DNA of 64,000 bases from Tillandsia leiboldiana (Eukaryota; Streptophyta; Magnoliopsida; Poales; Bromeliaceae), in assembly GCA_029204045.2 (NCBI GenBank), contig JAQNDB010000485.1, positions 1-64,000 on the forward strand. Direction: 5' to 3'. Positions 22,801 to 34,264 of this stretch are shown in pieces. The stretch's first letter is position 1. Each line of letters opens with the position of its first letter. Below the pieces are notes generated by a model. That model was not told where the DNA came from and searched no databases. It was given only the letters and a program-made list of their open reading frames with translations. The position numbers and the translations under genes are program-made.

Positions 22801-24595
22801 GGAGCTCAACCTCGTTAATGGCGGATTTTTACAGAAGCCATAAGAAGTCTTCCAACTTATATGGAAGCTTCCTCTAGTCCATACAAAGCTTCCCGACACC
22901 TCCTCCCCGGCCGAAAATGGCCGGAACGCCGGCGGCGGCGATTTGATCCCATTTCGAACCCATCTTGGCCGCGCTTAAACCGTGCTGCATGGTTGCCATG
23001 CAAGTGCATGGATGGACTCCCCTCGGTCCCTAGAAGAGTTCTGGGCAGGTGGCCGGCGTCGGAGAAGCTCGCCGGCACCGGAGCACGAAGCTCGGCCAAC
23101 ATGCATAAAAACCTGAAAACTAGGGCATAAATCTGCCACTTACTGGATTAACCATACTCCACCAAATTTGGTGGAGTTGGTACCTACCACTAACAGTCCA
23201 AGAACACCAATTTTCACCTATTTTGGTTCAGTGGTTGCCGAGTTCTTTCGAGGCGGAGCTCATCTAGGTTCCCGGCGAGGTATTGTCCCCGCCAGCAACC
23301 GGCTATGCATAGGAGCTCGGGCTTGTGCAGGGAGAATTCTTAGGGCCTAGGGATTCTACTGCATATGGTCTAGGGTGCTAACAACCAATGGTTAGGGACT
23401 CTTACCTTGGCCGAGCTCGGGGAAGAAGAGATGAAGCCGGAATCTGGGTTCTTCCTCCACGCGCAACCTCAGCAACCTCCATAACTACTCCACAGGTACT
23501 TGGAACACCACAGGGACCCTCCAAACTCAACTTGAAAACGTTTGGTCCCAACCTTTCTTTGTTCTCTCTCTCTATGGTGGCTAGTGTTCTCGAGTGTCCA
23601 GGACTCCGGGCTTGATCAGGAGGAAGTCCAGGCACCAGGAACTCCTCCCAAAACCCAGAGAAAGCTTGGTGAAGCTTTGGTTCAAGTTCCCTTCTCCTCT
23701 CTCTCTCCCTCGGGTTATCCTTTAATGGTGTTGGGTTCTTTGGCTTCTCTCCACTTGGGCTCGGTTTTGAAGACAGCAGGGAACCAAAGGACACCTGAGT
23801 GGAACGGTTTCAAGAAGTCCAAGAGGCAAACATGGAGTTTAATACAAGATTCTTTTGGGAAAAACCTTGAAGTTGGGTTCACACTAAACCCTAGCATCCG
23901 AGGCTTATTCATTAGGTTACAATTACACCCAACACCTTATCCTATAAGCCCCTAGCACTTAGTCACATAAAATGTGAAGTTTTCATTACTATTTAGTCCA
24001 TTTGGAGCACTTTTTACGCATTTCGAGACAATCCGGTCGCCGTTTTGCGAAGCGGACTTCGCCACGACGTCCGGCTCGTCGAGACCTGTCAGGTAGCGTG
24101 TTTGTTTGGTTTGTTCGACGCCCGAATTAAAAGTCGTTCCATAAAGTTCGACTCAATATAGCACGTGGCACGCACTTCGATGCACCCGGGTCGCCAAACG
24201 CGAAATCCGTCAGTGCCATTGCGCTCAGAACGTCGAAAATAGCTAGGATCCATTACTCATACCTCAAGGTTAAAACTCTAGATAGTGGTTCGGCCATTAG
24301 TGAAAGCGAGGGATTAAAAACCGAGGGTTACTATTCACTTTAAGTCACGGGGTCCGCTTTTTGATTTATGATTTCTGGAAGATCCGACCGTCGGATCGAA
24401 AACATATGAATATGAAACTTCTATGTTTCATCGAGACGATCGCAATGGTGACCTCAGATTTTCCAGATCAGACCCCAATCAAAACTCGATATTTTAGGGC
24501 CACTGCTGCACTACTATCTACCAATTTTTACTATTTAAATAATTCTGGAAATTATTTAAACCTGAATTCTGGATTTTAAAATCATGGTTACTACA
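19873..24595 (-). mobile_element. 5' LTR of the gypsy-derived element (right copy), uninterrupted
   Basis: 4723 bp from TGTCACGCC to GGTTACTACA, followed by TAAAA. It holds the copia empty site near 22859-22867 (tatatggaagcttcc). It matches 9321-12314 plus 17542-19269 at about 99 percent by eye. LTR-like features other than the TG/CA ends cannot be placed confidently. Confidence 0.88.
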
Positions 24596-24600
24596 TAAAA
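24596..24600. repeat. target site duplication (right) of the gypsy-derived element
   Basis: TAAAA, identical to 9316-9320. Confidence 0.9.
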
Positions 24601-25400
24601 TTATATCTTAATTTATTTATAGAATTTTAATTTTAATTTTCAAATTAAAGTTTGAGTTTAAATTGCGATCTAAATGTAGTTTTGCATATAAAATTTGAAT
24701 TAACAATTAACAAATTTTAATTAAAGTGGATTGAAATTAAATTAGAAACTATATTTATATTTATAAATAAAAATTAAAATATAATTTTAATTTTGAATTT
24801 ACTATTTGGATCTAAACAATTTTCGATTTGACATATCTATTTTAAAATCAATTTATTCATCAAACAAAAATTTTATTTAATTTTGAATATTTTTTTATTT
24901 TATTTAGAATTTCACGTGACTCGAAAGTTTTTAAATTGCAATTTTTAATTTTTTGTATATAAATAATTACTTTTTATTTATTTTTGTTTTTTTTTTTTTT
25001 TTTGGGGGCCTTTAGAAATTTGAATCTTTAAAAAACTAAAAGTTGAAACCTTTAAATTTAAACTTCTAAATTTTAAAATTTAAATATTAAATTTTCAAAT
25101 TTTAGTTTTGAAAATTGAAAATTGAAAATTTTAAAATTAAAATTTTAATTTTTAAATCATTACTTAAATTTTTAAATTAAAAATTAAAATACGAATTTAA
25201 ATTTTCTATTTCAATTTTAATATTTTTATTTTAAATCTAAGTTTTTAAACATTGGTGTTTTAAATTTAATATTTGAAATTTAAAATTTAAATTTTGAAAC
25301 TTGAAATATAAAATTTGGAATTTGAATATTTAAATTATGAAACTTTAATTACAAATTTATTTTACTGCACATCAATCAAAATCGTTTAATCATTTCTAAT
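24601..25400. repeat. AT-rich repetitive DNA
   Basis: No gene. A T tract at 24986-25003 followed by ggggcctttagaaatt resembles the poly(T) junctions elsewhere. The part 25095-25390 closely matches 35985-36265, ending at a shared tttactg.acatcaatcaaa, so it is a dispersed repeat. Confidence 0.6.
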
Positions 25401-26300
25401 TTGCGCCTTATTAATCATGCAGAATTTGGTTGGACCCATCTTGTTAATCATTTCTAATTTTTCATTGCAACATTTCCTTACCAAAAGATATGGTATGTCA
25501 TATATATGTGTACGAAATACTTACTGTTATGAATTGTTGTGTTTTTCAACGAGGAAGTCATCAAATTCTCCCACTATGTTTTTTAACTTTTCTAATTTGC
25601 GCCTTATTACATTTACTATAGCATGCATTTTCTAATTTGTGCCTTATTACATTAACTATGGCATACATTTTGAAACTTGGTGACGAAGAACCAAAATTCA
25701 AGGCTTTTGTATCATTAGCATAAAAAAAATATCACCAATACTGCATAAACTTGTCGGCACAAATCTAAACAATTTCAACAGAAATGCCCACAATGGTGTT
25801 CAAATTTGCACCATTGTACTTCTTTTTTGCCCTCTTTCTGAACAAACTGAACCGAAGAGTCATCAATCTAGTCTCTCCGTATCTCTTCTTAATAATAGAA
25901 AGAGAAATACTATGTAACCACCAGCACCTGACAAAAGACATCGTCGCGATGGGAGGAGATTGGAAAGTAGTCGAGGGAGGAGCAGAGGAGGAAGAGGGGT
26001 AGTAGGTTAGAAGTATCTAGAGGAAGTCAACAGTAGAGTGTAGTTGATAAGGAACTAGTGAAGCGGATTGGGTGGTCGGACGGCATGTACGGGGAGGACG
26101 GTGGTGCAGACCCGAATCTGAACCACTGGACCAGCAGCAGCAACATAGCACGGAGGCCCAACTGAAGAGGCCCAACATCAGGAACATGAATGGACTCAGC
26201 CCACTTATGAATCTAACACTATAACTAAGATATTTGCTATAGTTTAGTTTAGCTTAATTAGCTAAAGTAAACAATTAGACGAGGAACGATATAAGCCCGA
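25401..26300. other. intergenic DNA, no gene recognised
   Basis: Mixed composition with short meaningless frames. The word tttctaatttg.gccttatta occurs three times (about 25393, 25590 and 25630). The purine-rich stretch 25950-26030 has no coding signature. Confidence 0.4.
25591..25670. repeat. 40-bp tandem repeat, two units
   Basis: Units 25591-25630 and 25631-25670, both beginning tctaatttg and differing at a few positions. Confidence 0.85.
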
Positions 26301-26310
26301 GATGTAATTA

Positions 26311-26709
26311 TTGAATCATGAAAAATTAACACAAGTCTTCTTCTTTCTCAAGCTATCTCCACTCCTCCTCTATCTCTCTTTTCTTCTCCTAATTCCCTCT
26401 CTTCCAATCCTTCTTCCCCAATCTTTCCCAACTCCACCCACTCTTTTCCCCAATTCACCCAGTACGCAAGCACCATCATCCTCCTCGCCTTACCAGTCTC
26501 ATGACAACGTCATCGCCGACGGTTGCGAGTCGTCCGAATATAACATACTAAGCCCAATAAGCCTTCCTCCGGCTCTTGTCCAGATCGCACGTGTTCAGTG
26601 TGCTTACAATCAAGCCTTCTTCGCTATTAGCAAAGGGCTGTCTTTACATATGACAAGTGCTAGTTCAACTAGGCAGCGACCAAATGGGCCTAATACAACC
26701 CATTCATAA
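26311..26709 (+). CDS. unassigned 132-codon ORF, doubtful
   Basis: The frame has a hydrophobic Leu-rich first third (about residues 10-40) and a Ser/Pro-rich middle, as any C/T-rich DNA would encode. I recognise no domain. The sequence before it, with attgaatcatgaaaaattaa followed by a CT-rich run, looks like the end of a plant LTR, so this may be a retroelement remnant and not a gene. Confidence 0.15.
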   Translation: MNHEKLTQVFFFLKLSPLLLYLSFLLLIPSLPILLPQSFPTPPTLFPNSPSTQAPSSSSPYQSHDNVIADGCESSEYNILSPISLPPALVQIARVQCAYNQAFFAISKGLSLHMTSASSTRQRPNGPNTTHS

Positions 26710-26865
26710 TCACATCTATTAGTTTACGTTTTCATTTTTTCCCCTGAGAGAGGCCGTTTGGGTAGTCACAACCCAAAACAAGCAAATAGTCAAATTAAAG
26801 AGAAGAAGAGAAAAAAATTATAGATTATGAAATTAAAGAGGAGAGAGCTTAAAAGAAAAGAGACG

Positions 26866-27050
26866 GAATCTTGCTAACAACATGTAATTCACGAGATTCG
26901 GCATCTTGATGATGCCTTCAAAGTGTGAATCGTTCTTGACATTGAGAGGATTGATTTGGATCCAACTACTGGACCCGTTGATTGGAGCAGGTTCAACATG
27001 TTAATGAGGTTTTCATCAAGGATCTACAATAAGTATTGAGTAAGAAATTG
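26866..27050 (-). repeat. gene-fragment-like repeat, copy 1 (partner 29260-29470)
   Basis: Shares with 29260-29470 a core reading cttgatgatgccttcaaag.gtgaatcgttcttga and weaker flanks. On the minus strand both read toward a donor-like GTGA at an I-K-M-x-x-x boundary, and similar short ends occur at 5565-5590 and 53785-53830. This suggests diverged copies of one exon, family unknown. Confidence 0.4.
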
Positions 27051-27059
27051 CAATGTAAC

Positions 27060-27560
27060 AGGTAGGAATGAGAGTAAGAAATTTATTTTTAAAAAATAAA
27101 TTTCAAAATATGGTTTTAACTTTAAAACTATTCAACTATATTTTTTAATTTTTTAATTTTTTAATTCTATTCAAATAATTTCAAGTTTTAATTTTTTAAG
27201 CTATGACCAAATAAATTATTAAATATTTATAATATTTTAAAAAAATTATTTAAGTAATTTTACAAATTTAATTTTTTATTAAAAAATTAAAAATTTTAAT
27301 AATTTCTAACTATAATATCATGTAAAATTTACAAATTCAAATGTAAAATTTAAATTTGGACAAAAAATTAAAATTTGATATTTTAATTTAAAATATATTT
27401 TAATTTTCAAACTTTAAATTTTAAATATTGAATTTTTAAATATAAATATAAATTTTCAATCTAAATTAATATTTTTAATTTCAATTTGAAAATGTAAATT
27501 TAAAATATTAAATTTCAATTTAAATTTAAAATTTAAAATTTGAAATAAGAAACTTTAAAT
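27060..27560. repeat. AT-rich repetitive DNA
   Basis: Permuted A/T words without a gene, of the same type as 30930-31350 and 35576-36700. Confidence 0.6.
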
Positions 27561-27562
27561 TT

Positions 27563-27988
27563 GAAATTTGTTTGGTTGTGCATAGTTACAACTATACCGC
27601 AGTTGTAACTGCATGCAGCTCCAAATTCGCTATTTGTTTTAATACATTTGAATTCAACTGCTGCTGCAGCTGCAACTGCACAAGGAGGCTCAACTGCAGT
27701 AGTTTCAACTCCAGCATTTAGAGAGAAATTTTAAACAAAGATAAGTTTACATTCCTAATAATCTTTTTTAAAAAAATAGCTTTCCTACACGGGATAATCT
27801 CACCACCCTATATTTAACATAAAATAATAAAAATTCATAAATGCATTTTTCAATCGCATACAACCAAATAAAATAATTATAGTTGCAGCGCTTTCTACTA
27901 CGTTCAATCAAACAAAATACATGTAACTATAACTGCTACATTTCCAACTGTATGCATCTCCAACTACGTCGAACCAAACGACCCTTTA
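27563..27988. mobile_element. possible MITE with gtttggtt-type ends
   Basis: The left end has tttgtttggttgtgcatag and the right end has gaaccaaacgaccc, which are partly inverted copies. Just inside, cagttgtaactgcatgcagc on the left is matched by an inverted relative near 27943-27965. The size (about 425 bp) and inverted arms fit a miniature inverted-repeat element. I cannot define a clean target duplication. Confidence 0.35.
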
Positions 27989-29259
27989 GAAAAAATGCTT
28001 CTAAAATTTAAAGATGCAACGTTATGCTAGAACACACAGTCAGAAGAATTGTTCCAGTCACACTAATTATTTTACATAGCCTACCAACTACAATCCTAAC
28101 CAACAGACCGACCTCTCTGTATCCTAGATATCTATGTGATCATTATAATCTATATGCAAATACAAGGTAGAACTAATTTTCCTATTACTTAGGAAAAAAA
28201 AGGTCAAAAAAGAAACCTTCGTATCTGTCTCCGACCAAATGTCCACTGCAACTATGCTGGAAGTATCCTCACTATCAGAATTAAGGGCAGCGGAAGGGAA
28301 CAGAACAAATTATAGATCTAGATCATTATATGTGATCGATTGCAACCATGTCACACTTTGGGAACATACTGCTAAAATAAAAAGAGGTTTATATAGTCAC
28401 GTGGTAATTATCTGATGGGTCGTCCTTAAGAAGAAGAAGAAGAAGAAGAAGAAGGGGCGAAGGAAGAAAAAGTAGCATGACTATTTGGACTTAGATGGGC
28501 GAGCATTAGCCAGTAGCGATAAGAAAAGAACGAAGAATGTAAGTGCGATAGGATTGGGCGCATACCATAGCTAAGTGCGAGAGAAATGGGCGCATACCAT
28601 AGCCATAGCCACAGCCTCCCGTGGAAATGGATTCATATGAAGCAATTAGCGCAGCAATATTTTCCAGTTACTTTCCTTGAAGCCAAAAAAAAAATATCTT
28701 TGCGTCTATGATCCAGAAGGACAAATGAAGGCCACATTTGGTTGGTTAGGTGCAAGTGAAGATATTAGTTTAAGGCAATGCAATAGTCAGAAGATTAGTA
28801 TGATAAGATGACTTCGACGACATAGCATATGCAGCTTCTAAGTAATTTTTTCGAAATTAGTAATCCAACTCCCAGGTGAAATGCATTATTCTCGAAAATT
28901 ATGAATTTTACCACACAGAACATGCTCATTTCAGCCCAAAAACTGTGTCTCATTATCCATTCAAATAAAGTTTAAATACTAAGAATAAATTGCATATACG
29001 TGAATAAGACCTAATATTATTATGAAGGTTGGATAATCCAAGAAGAAAAGAATGGCATGGGTTGGGTTATTTCTTATTTATCTTATTCATAAATTCTATC
29101 TCATTCATAAATGCATGCCTATGGTAATAACATATGTTGGTTTTCTTCCGCCATATCCTAACGAATCCTCTGAAACAAATAAAAAGAGCAAGAATAGAAG
29201 ATTTAGATGAGAGAAACCAGAGAGAAAACAAGAGTGGGCACAGAAATTTCAGATAAGAA
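27989..29259. other. intergenic DNA, no gene recognised
   Basis: Non-coding on both strands. It contains the (AAG)n tract at 28428-28454 and a short repeat of gcgcataccatagc (about 28558-28570 and 28590-28605). Nothing else stands out. Confidence 0.5.
28428..28454. repeat. (AAG)n microsatellite
   Basis: About nine AAG/GAA units in a row. Confidence 0.9.
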
Positions 29260-29470
29260 AACAAAGAGTGAGAAATAATCTTGTTAACAATATGAACTCA
29301 CAATATTTGACATCTTGATGAGACCTTCAAAGCATGAATCGTTCTTGATGCTGATAGAGTTGATCTTGATATGTCAGTTGCATTAGATCCTTTGATTGCA
29401 GCAGATCAGACATGTTGATCACACTTTCATCCATAAATCTGCGAGAAGTATTGAGCAAAATTCGAAATGC
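29260..29470 (-). repeat. gene-fragment-like repeat, copy 2 (partner 26866-27050)
   Basis: Core cttgatgagaccttcaaagc followed by atgaatcgttcttgat, matching 26910-26945. On the minus strand the fragment runs to a GTGAGT donor near 29300. One minus-strand frame is open but resembles no family I know. Confidence 0.4.
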
Positions 29471-29828
29471 AACTTGAAATAAGTCAAGAATAATGAGTGA
29501 TCGCCAAGAAAAGGTGTAGAAAAAGAGACGTATCAAATTAGGAAGATTGTGGATTCATCATATAGATATAACTAAATTGCAGGATTTTAAGATCAATCAA
29601 CAAGAGAGATCGCTTACCGCTTTAGATCAGTTCCCACAAGCACGCTCTTGGGTTTCTTGATTGGAGGAGCCAAGCGATTGGAGGGAAAGAGGGGTTCGCT
29701 CTAGGGTTTCTTGATTGAAGGAGGGTTCAGGTACGAAGTATAACACAGAAAACACCCCCTTCTAATTTCAATTACAATCCAAGAAAGGCAAATAAAGCAA
29801 TTATAACAAGAACACTTGATGATACATC

Positions 29829-29836
29829 ATCTAATT
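29829..29836. other. empty target site of the Mutator-like insertion found in C2
   Basis: atctaatt occurs once here. In C2 it occurs on both sides of a 772-bp insert (58606-58613 and 59386-59393). Confidence 0.85.
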
Positions 29837-29929
29837 CTATATTCTCCACATAATAAAAACAAACCTATGTATTACGTCATGCCCACTCATCCAATAAAAC
29901 ATCCAATTACACCATTATCCAAATCCCAA

Positions 29930-30450
29930 AAAATAGGAAACCCTAGATATCCCCTATCCGATCAAGCAGCCCAGGTTTTTTGCCGCCGAAACCCTAAGAA
30001 ATCAGACAGAACCCTATCTTCTCCTAATCCAATACGAAAAAAAATTTGATAGATTTATCGCTTCAACCATACGGAACAACAAACCTATAGATCGATTGCT
30101 TCCACCACAAATCACAAAAATACTCGCCCAAAATGAAAAACAAAAAAGGCAAGACAAAGAACGGAATCTTACAGAACGTCGCAGTGGTGGTGATCACGGA
30201 GCGCGCCTAACGTTCTCTCCCGATGCGGCGATCACGCGCGATGTCGAGAGGAGGAGGAGGATGAGGACGAGGACGAGGACGAGGATGAGGATGAGGATAA
30301 GGAACCCTAGAAACGGAGCACTGGGACTAGAGGGTGCGGGTGGTGGGGTTGGAGGGAGGTGTTTGAATGGGGCGTGCGTGAGAGAGGGCGGGGGTAGCTG
30401 GGGGTTGTAATGGGCTCGTGTTGTGATGGGCCCAGATTGTGGGAGGGATA
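29930..30450 (-). promoter_or_regulatory. probable promoter and 5' UTR block of a duplicated plant gene (C1)
   Basis: Contains AAACCCTA telobox words (29938-29946 and near 29989) and TGGGCC (30427-30432). These are common in promoters and leaders of plant translation and housekeeping genes. The core at 30200-30260 (cgttctctcccgatgcggcg and the following agaggagga) matches C2 and resembles the A-unit block. It probably reads on the minus strand with the gene body lost or not recognised to the left. A plus-strand 104-codon frame at 30096-30410 is rich in Arg from a GAGGA(C/T) repeat and is probably accidental. Confidence 0.35.
30246..30302 (+). repeat. GAGGAY purine repeat
   Basis: Imperfect gaggac/gaggat units, about nine copies. 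C2 has far fewer, so the run expanded here or shrank there. Confidence 0.85.
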
Positions 30451-30924
30451 TTTACTTATATGTCAAAGGGCGCTGTATTGGCCCGGCCTAATAATCAAAT
30501 GCCGCTAATGCACATTGCGCTGTTTACCGTTCTCGCCCGTATTTTCTCTTGCATTAGATCAAACCCTTACGATGTTTGCCTCTCAATATAAAAGTGTTCC
30601 AATATTTTCTTGGCCCAACATTCTCAGGAAAAAATTCAATTCAATATTTAAACTTTGTATATTTGACAACGCAATGCTATAGATGCTCAAACAAGTAGGA
30701 AGCGGCCCATATATTATAGGTTAAGCTGGATATTGGATATTGTTTGCTAGCTAAATTGTGATGGTATAATAATTGTTATTTACGCGCCACTCGGCCGGGC
30801 ATGAGATTTGAAATTGAAAATTTAGACATTTTACAATTTATGATTTGAAATTTAAAATTTATGATTTTTATTAAAAATATATATATATTTCAATTTAAAA
30901 TTATATGGACGCAAGCAAAGTATA

Positions 30925-32260
30925 GAAAAATAAAAAAAAACATAACTTCAAATAAAACGAGGTTATTAACGAGTATTACTAATTCAAAAAAAAAAAATAC
31001 AATTTAAATATTCAAATATAAAATTTAAAAATTAAAATTTAAAATTTTAAATTTTAAAATTTGGACAAAATTTAACAATTTAAAAATTTAATTTAAAATA
31101 GAATTTGAAATTCAAAACTTTAATTTTTAAATTTTAAATCTTAACATAAAATTTTAATTTAAAATTTAAAATCTGAATTAAAATTTTAAATTTCAATTTT
31201 AATATCTTAATTTGAAATTTATAATTTACAATATCGGTATTTAAAATTTAAAATTTAAAATTTGAATATTTAAATTTAAAACTTAAAAATTAAAGTTAAT
31301 GTTTGAAAATTTTAAATTTGAATTATAAAATGTCTAGAAATTCAATGTAAATTACACTATGTAATTTACATGCTTAACATATTTGTACCAATTTTAAAAA
31401 GTTTGGTAACCGATTTAAAATAATGTATAGTTTCAAAAGGTTTCGTATATTTGTACCAATCTTAATTTTAAAATTTTTACTTTTTAAAGATATTCAATTT
31501 AATCATTCGTATTTGAATTATATAAGATTAAATTCGCTATAAATCATATTTTGAATTAAATTTACATCATTGTTGGTATATATTGAATATTTTGATATGT
31601 TTGAGAAACAAAATAAAATGTAAGTATATGTTTTAAAATAAATATTTCAAAATTTTCATCCATATTTAATTTAAAAAGTAAATTTTTATATCGATATCTT
31701 TTTCTTAAGTGAATAATTAAATATTATCTCAATTCTATATATTAGTATTTAGTAATTGTATCAACTCTTTATTGATCACAACAAATAATCAAATTTGAAT
31801 TCAATTTTAAATATTCATTTCATTTCAATATAATTTTATTTTTATTTGATTATTTATATTTTTCTTAAGTTGTATTAACTCTTAATTTTAAAATTTTTAC
31901 TTTTTAAAGATATTCAATTTAATCATTCGTATTTAAATTATATACGATTAAATTTATACTTTTTAATAAATATGAATTCATAAATTTGAATAAAGTAATT
32001 AATTCATATGCAAAATTTTATTAAAAAATATAAATCATATCTTAAATTAAATTTACATTATTGTTGATATATATTAAATATTTTGGTATGTTTCTTGAAC
32101 GGAGAAACAAAAAAAAAATGTAAGTATATATTTTAAAATAAATGTTTCAAAATTTTCATCCATATGTAATTTAAAAAGTAAAATTCTATTGTTGTTAAAT
32201 TTAATTATTTTTTAAGAAAAAATGGAGGACAAACGGTCTGGACAGGTAGTATAAATGAAA
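30925..32260. repeat. AT-rich part of unit C1
   Basis: No gene. Contains an internal duplication: the stretch around 31460-31540 (aaatttttactttttaaaga, then attcgtatttgaa) is repeated at 31880-31960, followed by similar DNA with the word ggtatgttt. C2 keeps this arrangement. Confidence 0.65.
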
Positions 32261-32264
32261 TGGT

Positions 32265-32590
32265 TATTACCGGGCCGGCCCAGAATATAAGACATTTATG
32301 TTTCAAAATTGTTTTTCATCTGCCAAATCCCAGCCCGGCCTGGCCCGGATAAAAAATGAAGGCGGGCCGAGCCGGGGAGACCAATCGAGCCGCAGCGAGA
32401 AGACCCAGGCCGGGCCGCGCCGGAGCAGCGGAGCCGCCGAGCCACCTAAATGGTCTTAAATGGGCTCAGCCCACAAAATCCTACAGTGCCCGGACCGACT
32501 AAATAACACCATTTCTAGGCCTTAACGGGCCTAAGCCCAGCCCAGCTCGGCCCGGCTAAAATAGGCCGCACCTCATTACAGGCTTCATGC
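32265..32590. repeat. GGCC/CCGG-rich island (C1)
   Basis: Starts ggttattaccgggccggccc, contains agcccggcctggcccggata as in the islands at 6170 and 45410, and ends ggcccggctaaaataggccg. Matches 61855-62165 in C2. Confidence 0.7.
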
Positions 32591-34264
32591 CTGAATAGCA
32601 CGTGCCTCGCCCATATTTTATTTAGATTTTTTCTTAAAATTTGACAATTAAAAAATCATTATGGTTAAAAAATAATTAAAAATTTAAACTTCTAATTAGT
32701 TTTACAACAAATTTAAATTTTAAACTTTTAAAAAAGCACGTGAATATAAATTTATTTGGACAGAAAGAGTTGGCCTAATACGGCCCTTCAAGGTAAATTG
32801 GTCTAAATAACAACATCAACTATAAAAATTTTAAAATTAAAGATATTAATTGGCATGAATACATGAAAAATAAAGACACCAACTTTTTTATGAATATATT
32901 ATTTTTTACAAGTATTTTATTCAAATATAAATAATTTTCTGGACTGGTCATAACGAGACAAATTCGGAGCGGATCAAAACTTTTTCTATTTCATGCACCG
33001 AATCTATCATGGATCATAAAAACTACCGTGAATCTTTTGTTTTTCCCATTTACTATCCCATTCAGGAAGGATTAAGGGGAAAGTTCCACCATTCTAGATC
33101 CATTTGCATTCTTATTTACATTATACAATTATACAAAGTGCTCGTGGCGTTCCGCAGATTGGCTATTAGTTATGGAATAGGCAGAACACAACATCTGTTT
33201 TGATACATCATGCATTTGTACAAGTGCCTACAAAATTATAGGCTCATAGTTATATATAGAAGAATATGACAAGCCGAGCAAACATTACAAAACAAACGAC
33301 TCGAATTTATGGCATATGCATGCACATAGGCATAACAAAATGCCCACTTCGGTATCCTTTAACATGCATTTACCAATACATAAATTGCTCTCAAAACAAA
33401 AGCCATAAAATTATACACGAAAGAATCAATAATAAAAATAATACTCTTTAAACTGTGACCAGTTCGGACTAGCTTGATTGGCCAACTAGATCAAGTAGAA
33501 ATTAGCATTTTTAAAAAACTAAAAGTTGAAATCTTTAAATTTAAACTTCTGAATTTTAAAATTTAAATATTAAATTTTCAAATTTTATAATTTTTCTGAT
33601 ATTCGAAATTTAGAAAAGAAAATTTTAAATTTTGAAATTTACAATTTGCGATTTAAAATCTAAAATTTTTAAACTTTATCTTAGAAAATATAAATTTCAA
33701 CTTACTATGACATGGACATAAGCTATAAAAAAAAAATTATTTCAAATAAAATTTTCCGAGACTAACAAGAATTACTAATTCCAACATTACCTAAAAAGAA
33801 AAGTTTCACAATTTGAATTTAATCAAAAATTTGAATAGCTAAGTTTTCTATTTGATTAAATTTTTTAATAGATAAATTATAAGAATTTTAAAGAAAGAAA
33901 TTGTAAAAGCGTAAACGAAAAAAGCACAATTATTTAAATTTTTTAAGATTTTGAGATTTTAAGATGTTAATATATTGTATTAAGATTTTAATATTTTTAA
34001 TGATAAATGTATATTTGAACTTATAAATCAAACTTAAAATTTAAATTTAATTCTTAATCTCTTATTCGAATTTAAACAATTGCTGAATTGATAGGCATAA
34101 TTTAAAATTATTTTAATTTTCAAACGCTATTTTTTTTTACTGTAATTTGCTTAGAATATTTTTTATTTTATTTAGGAATTCATGTGCATCAAAAAGGCCC
34201 ACATTGCTGGTGCCAAAGCAGGCTTAAGCCCAGCCCGTCCTTGCGCTGCCCAGCTAAAGCCACA
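32591..34264. repeat. AT-rich and unique non-coding part of unit C1
   Basis: The stretch 32940-33500 is less AT-biased and keeps high similarity to 62510-63075, but the small plus-strand frames at 33009-33203 and 33266-33451 are not preserved in C2, so I treat it as non-coding. The rest is A/T words. Confidence 0.5.

Larger units (their letters stand above)
9321..24595 (-). mobile_element. non-autonomous Ty3/gypsy (Tekay/Del-like) element with giant LTRs and a minimal interior
   Basis: Two near-identical direct repeats, each starting TGTCACGCC and ending GGTTACTACA, enclose 603 bp and are flanked by the 5-bp duplication TAAAA. Without the nested copia insertion the LTRs are 4722 and 4723 bp. 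By eye they differ at only about three dozen positions, mostly transitions. The element reads on the minus strand: the complement of a tRNA-iMet primer site sits next to the right LTR, and a Tekay-type tail, TTTCGGGGACGAAACTTCTT on the minus strand, sits next to the left LTR. There is no gag, protease, RT or integrase. It is a LARD-like derivative that must have been mobilised in trans by a chromovirus. Lineage assignment rests on the tail and the primer site. Confidence 0.85.
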
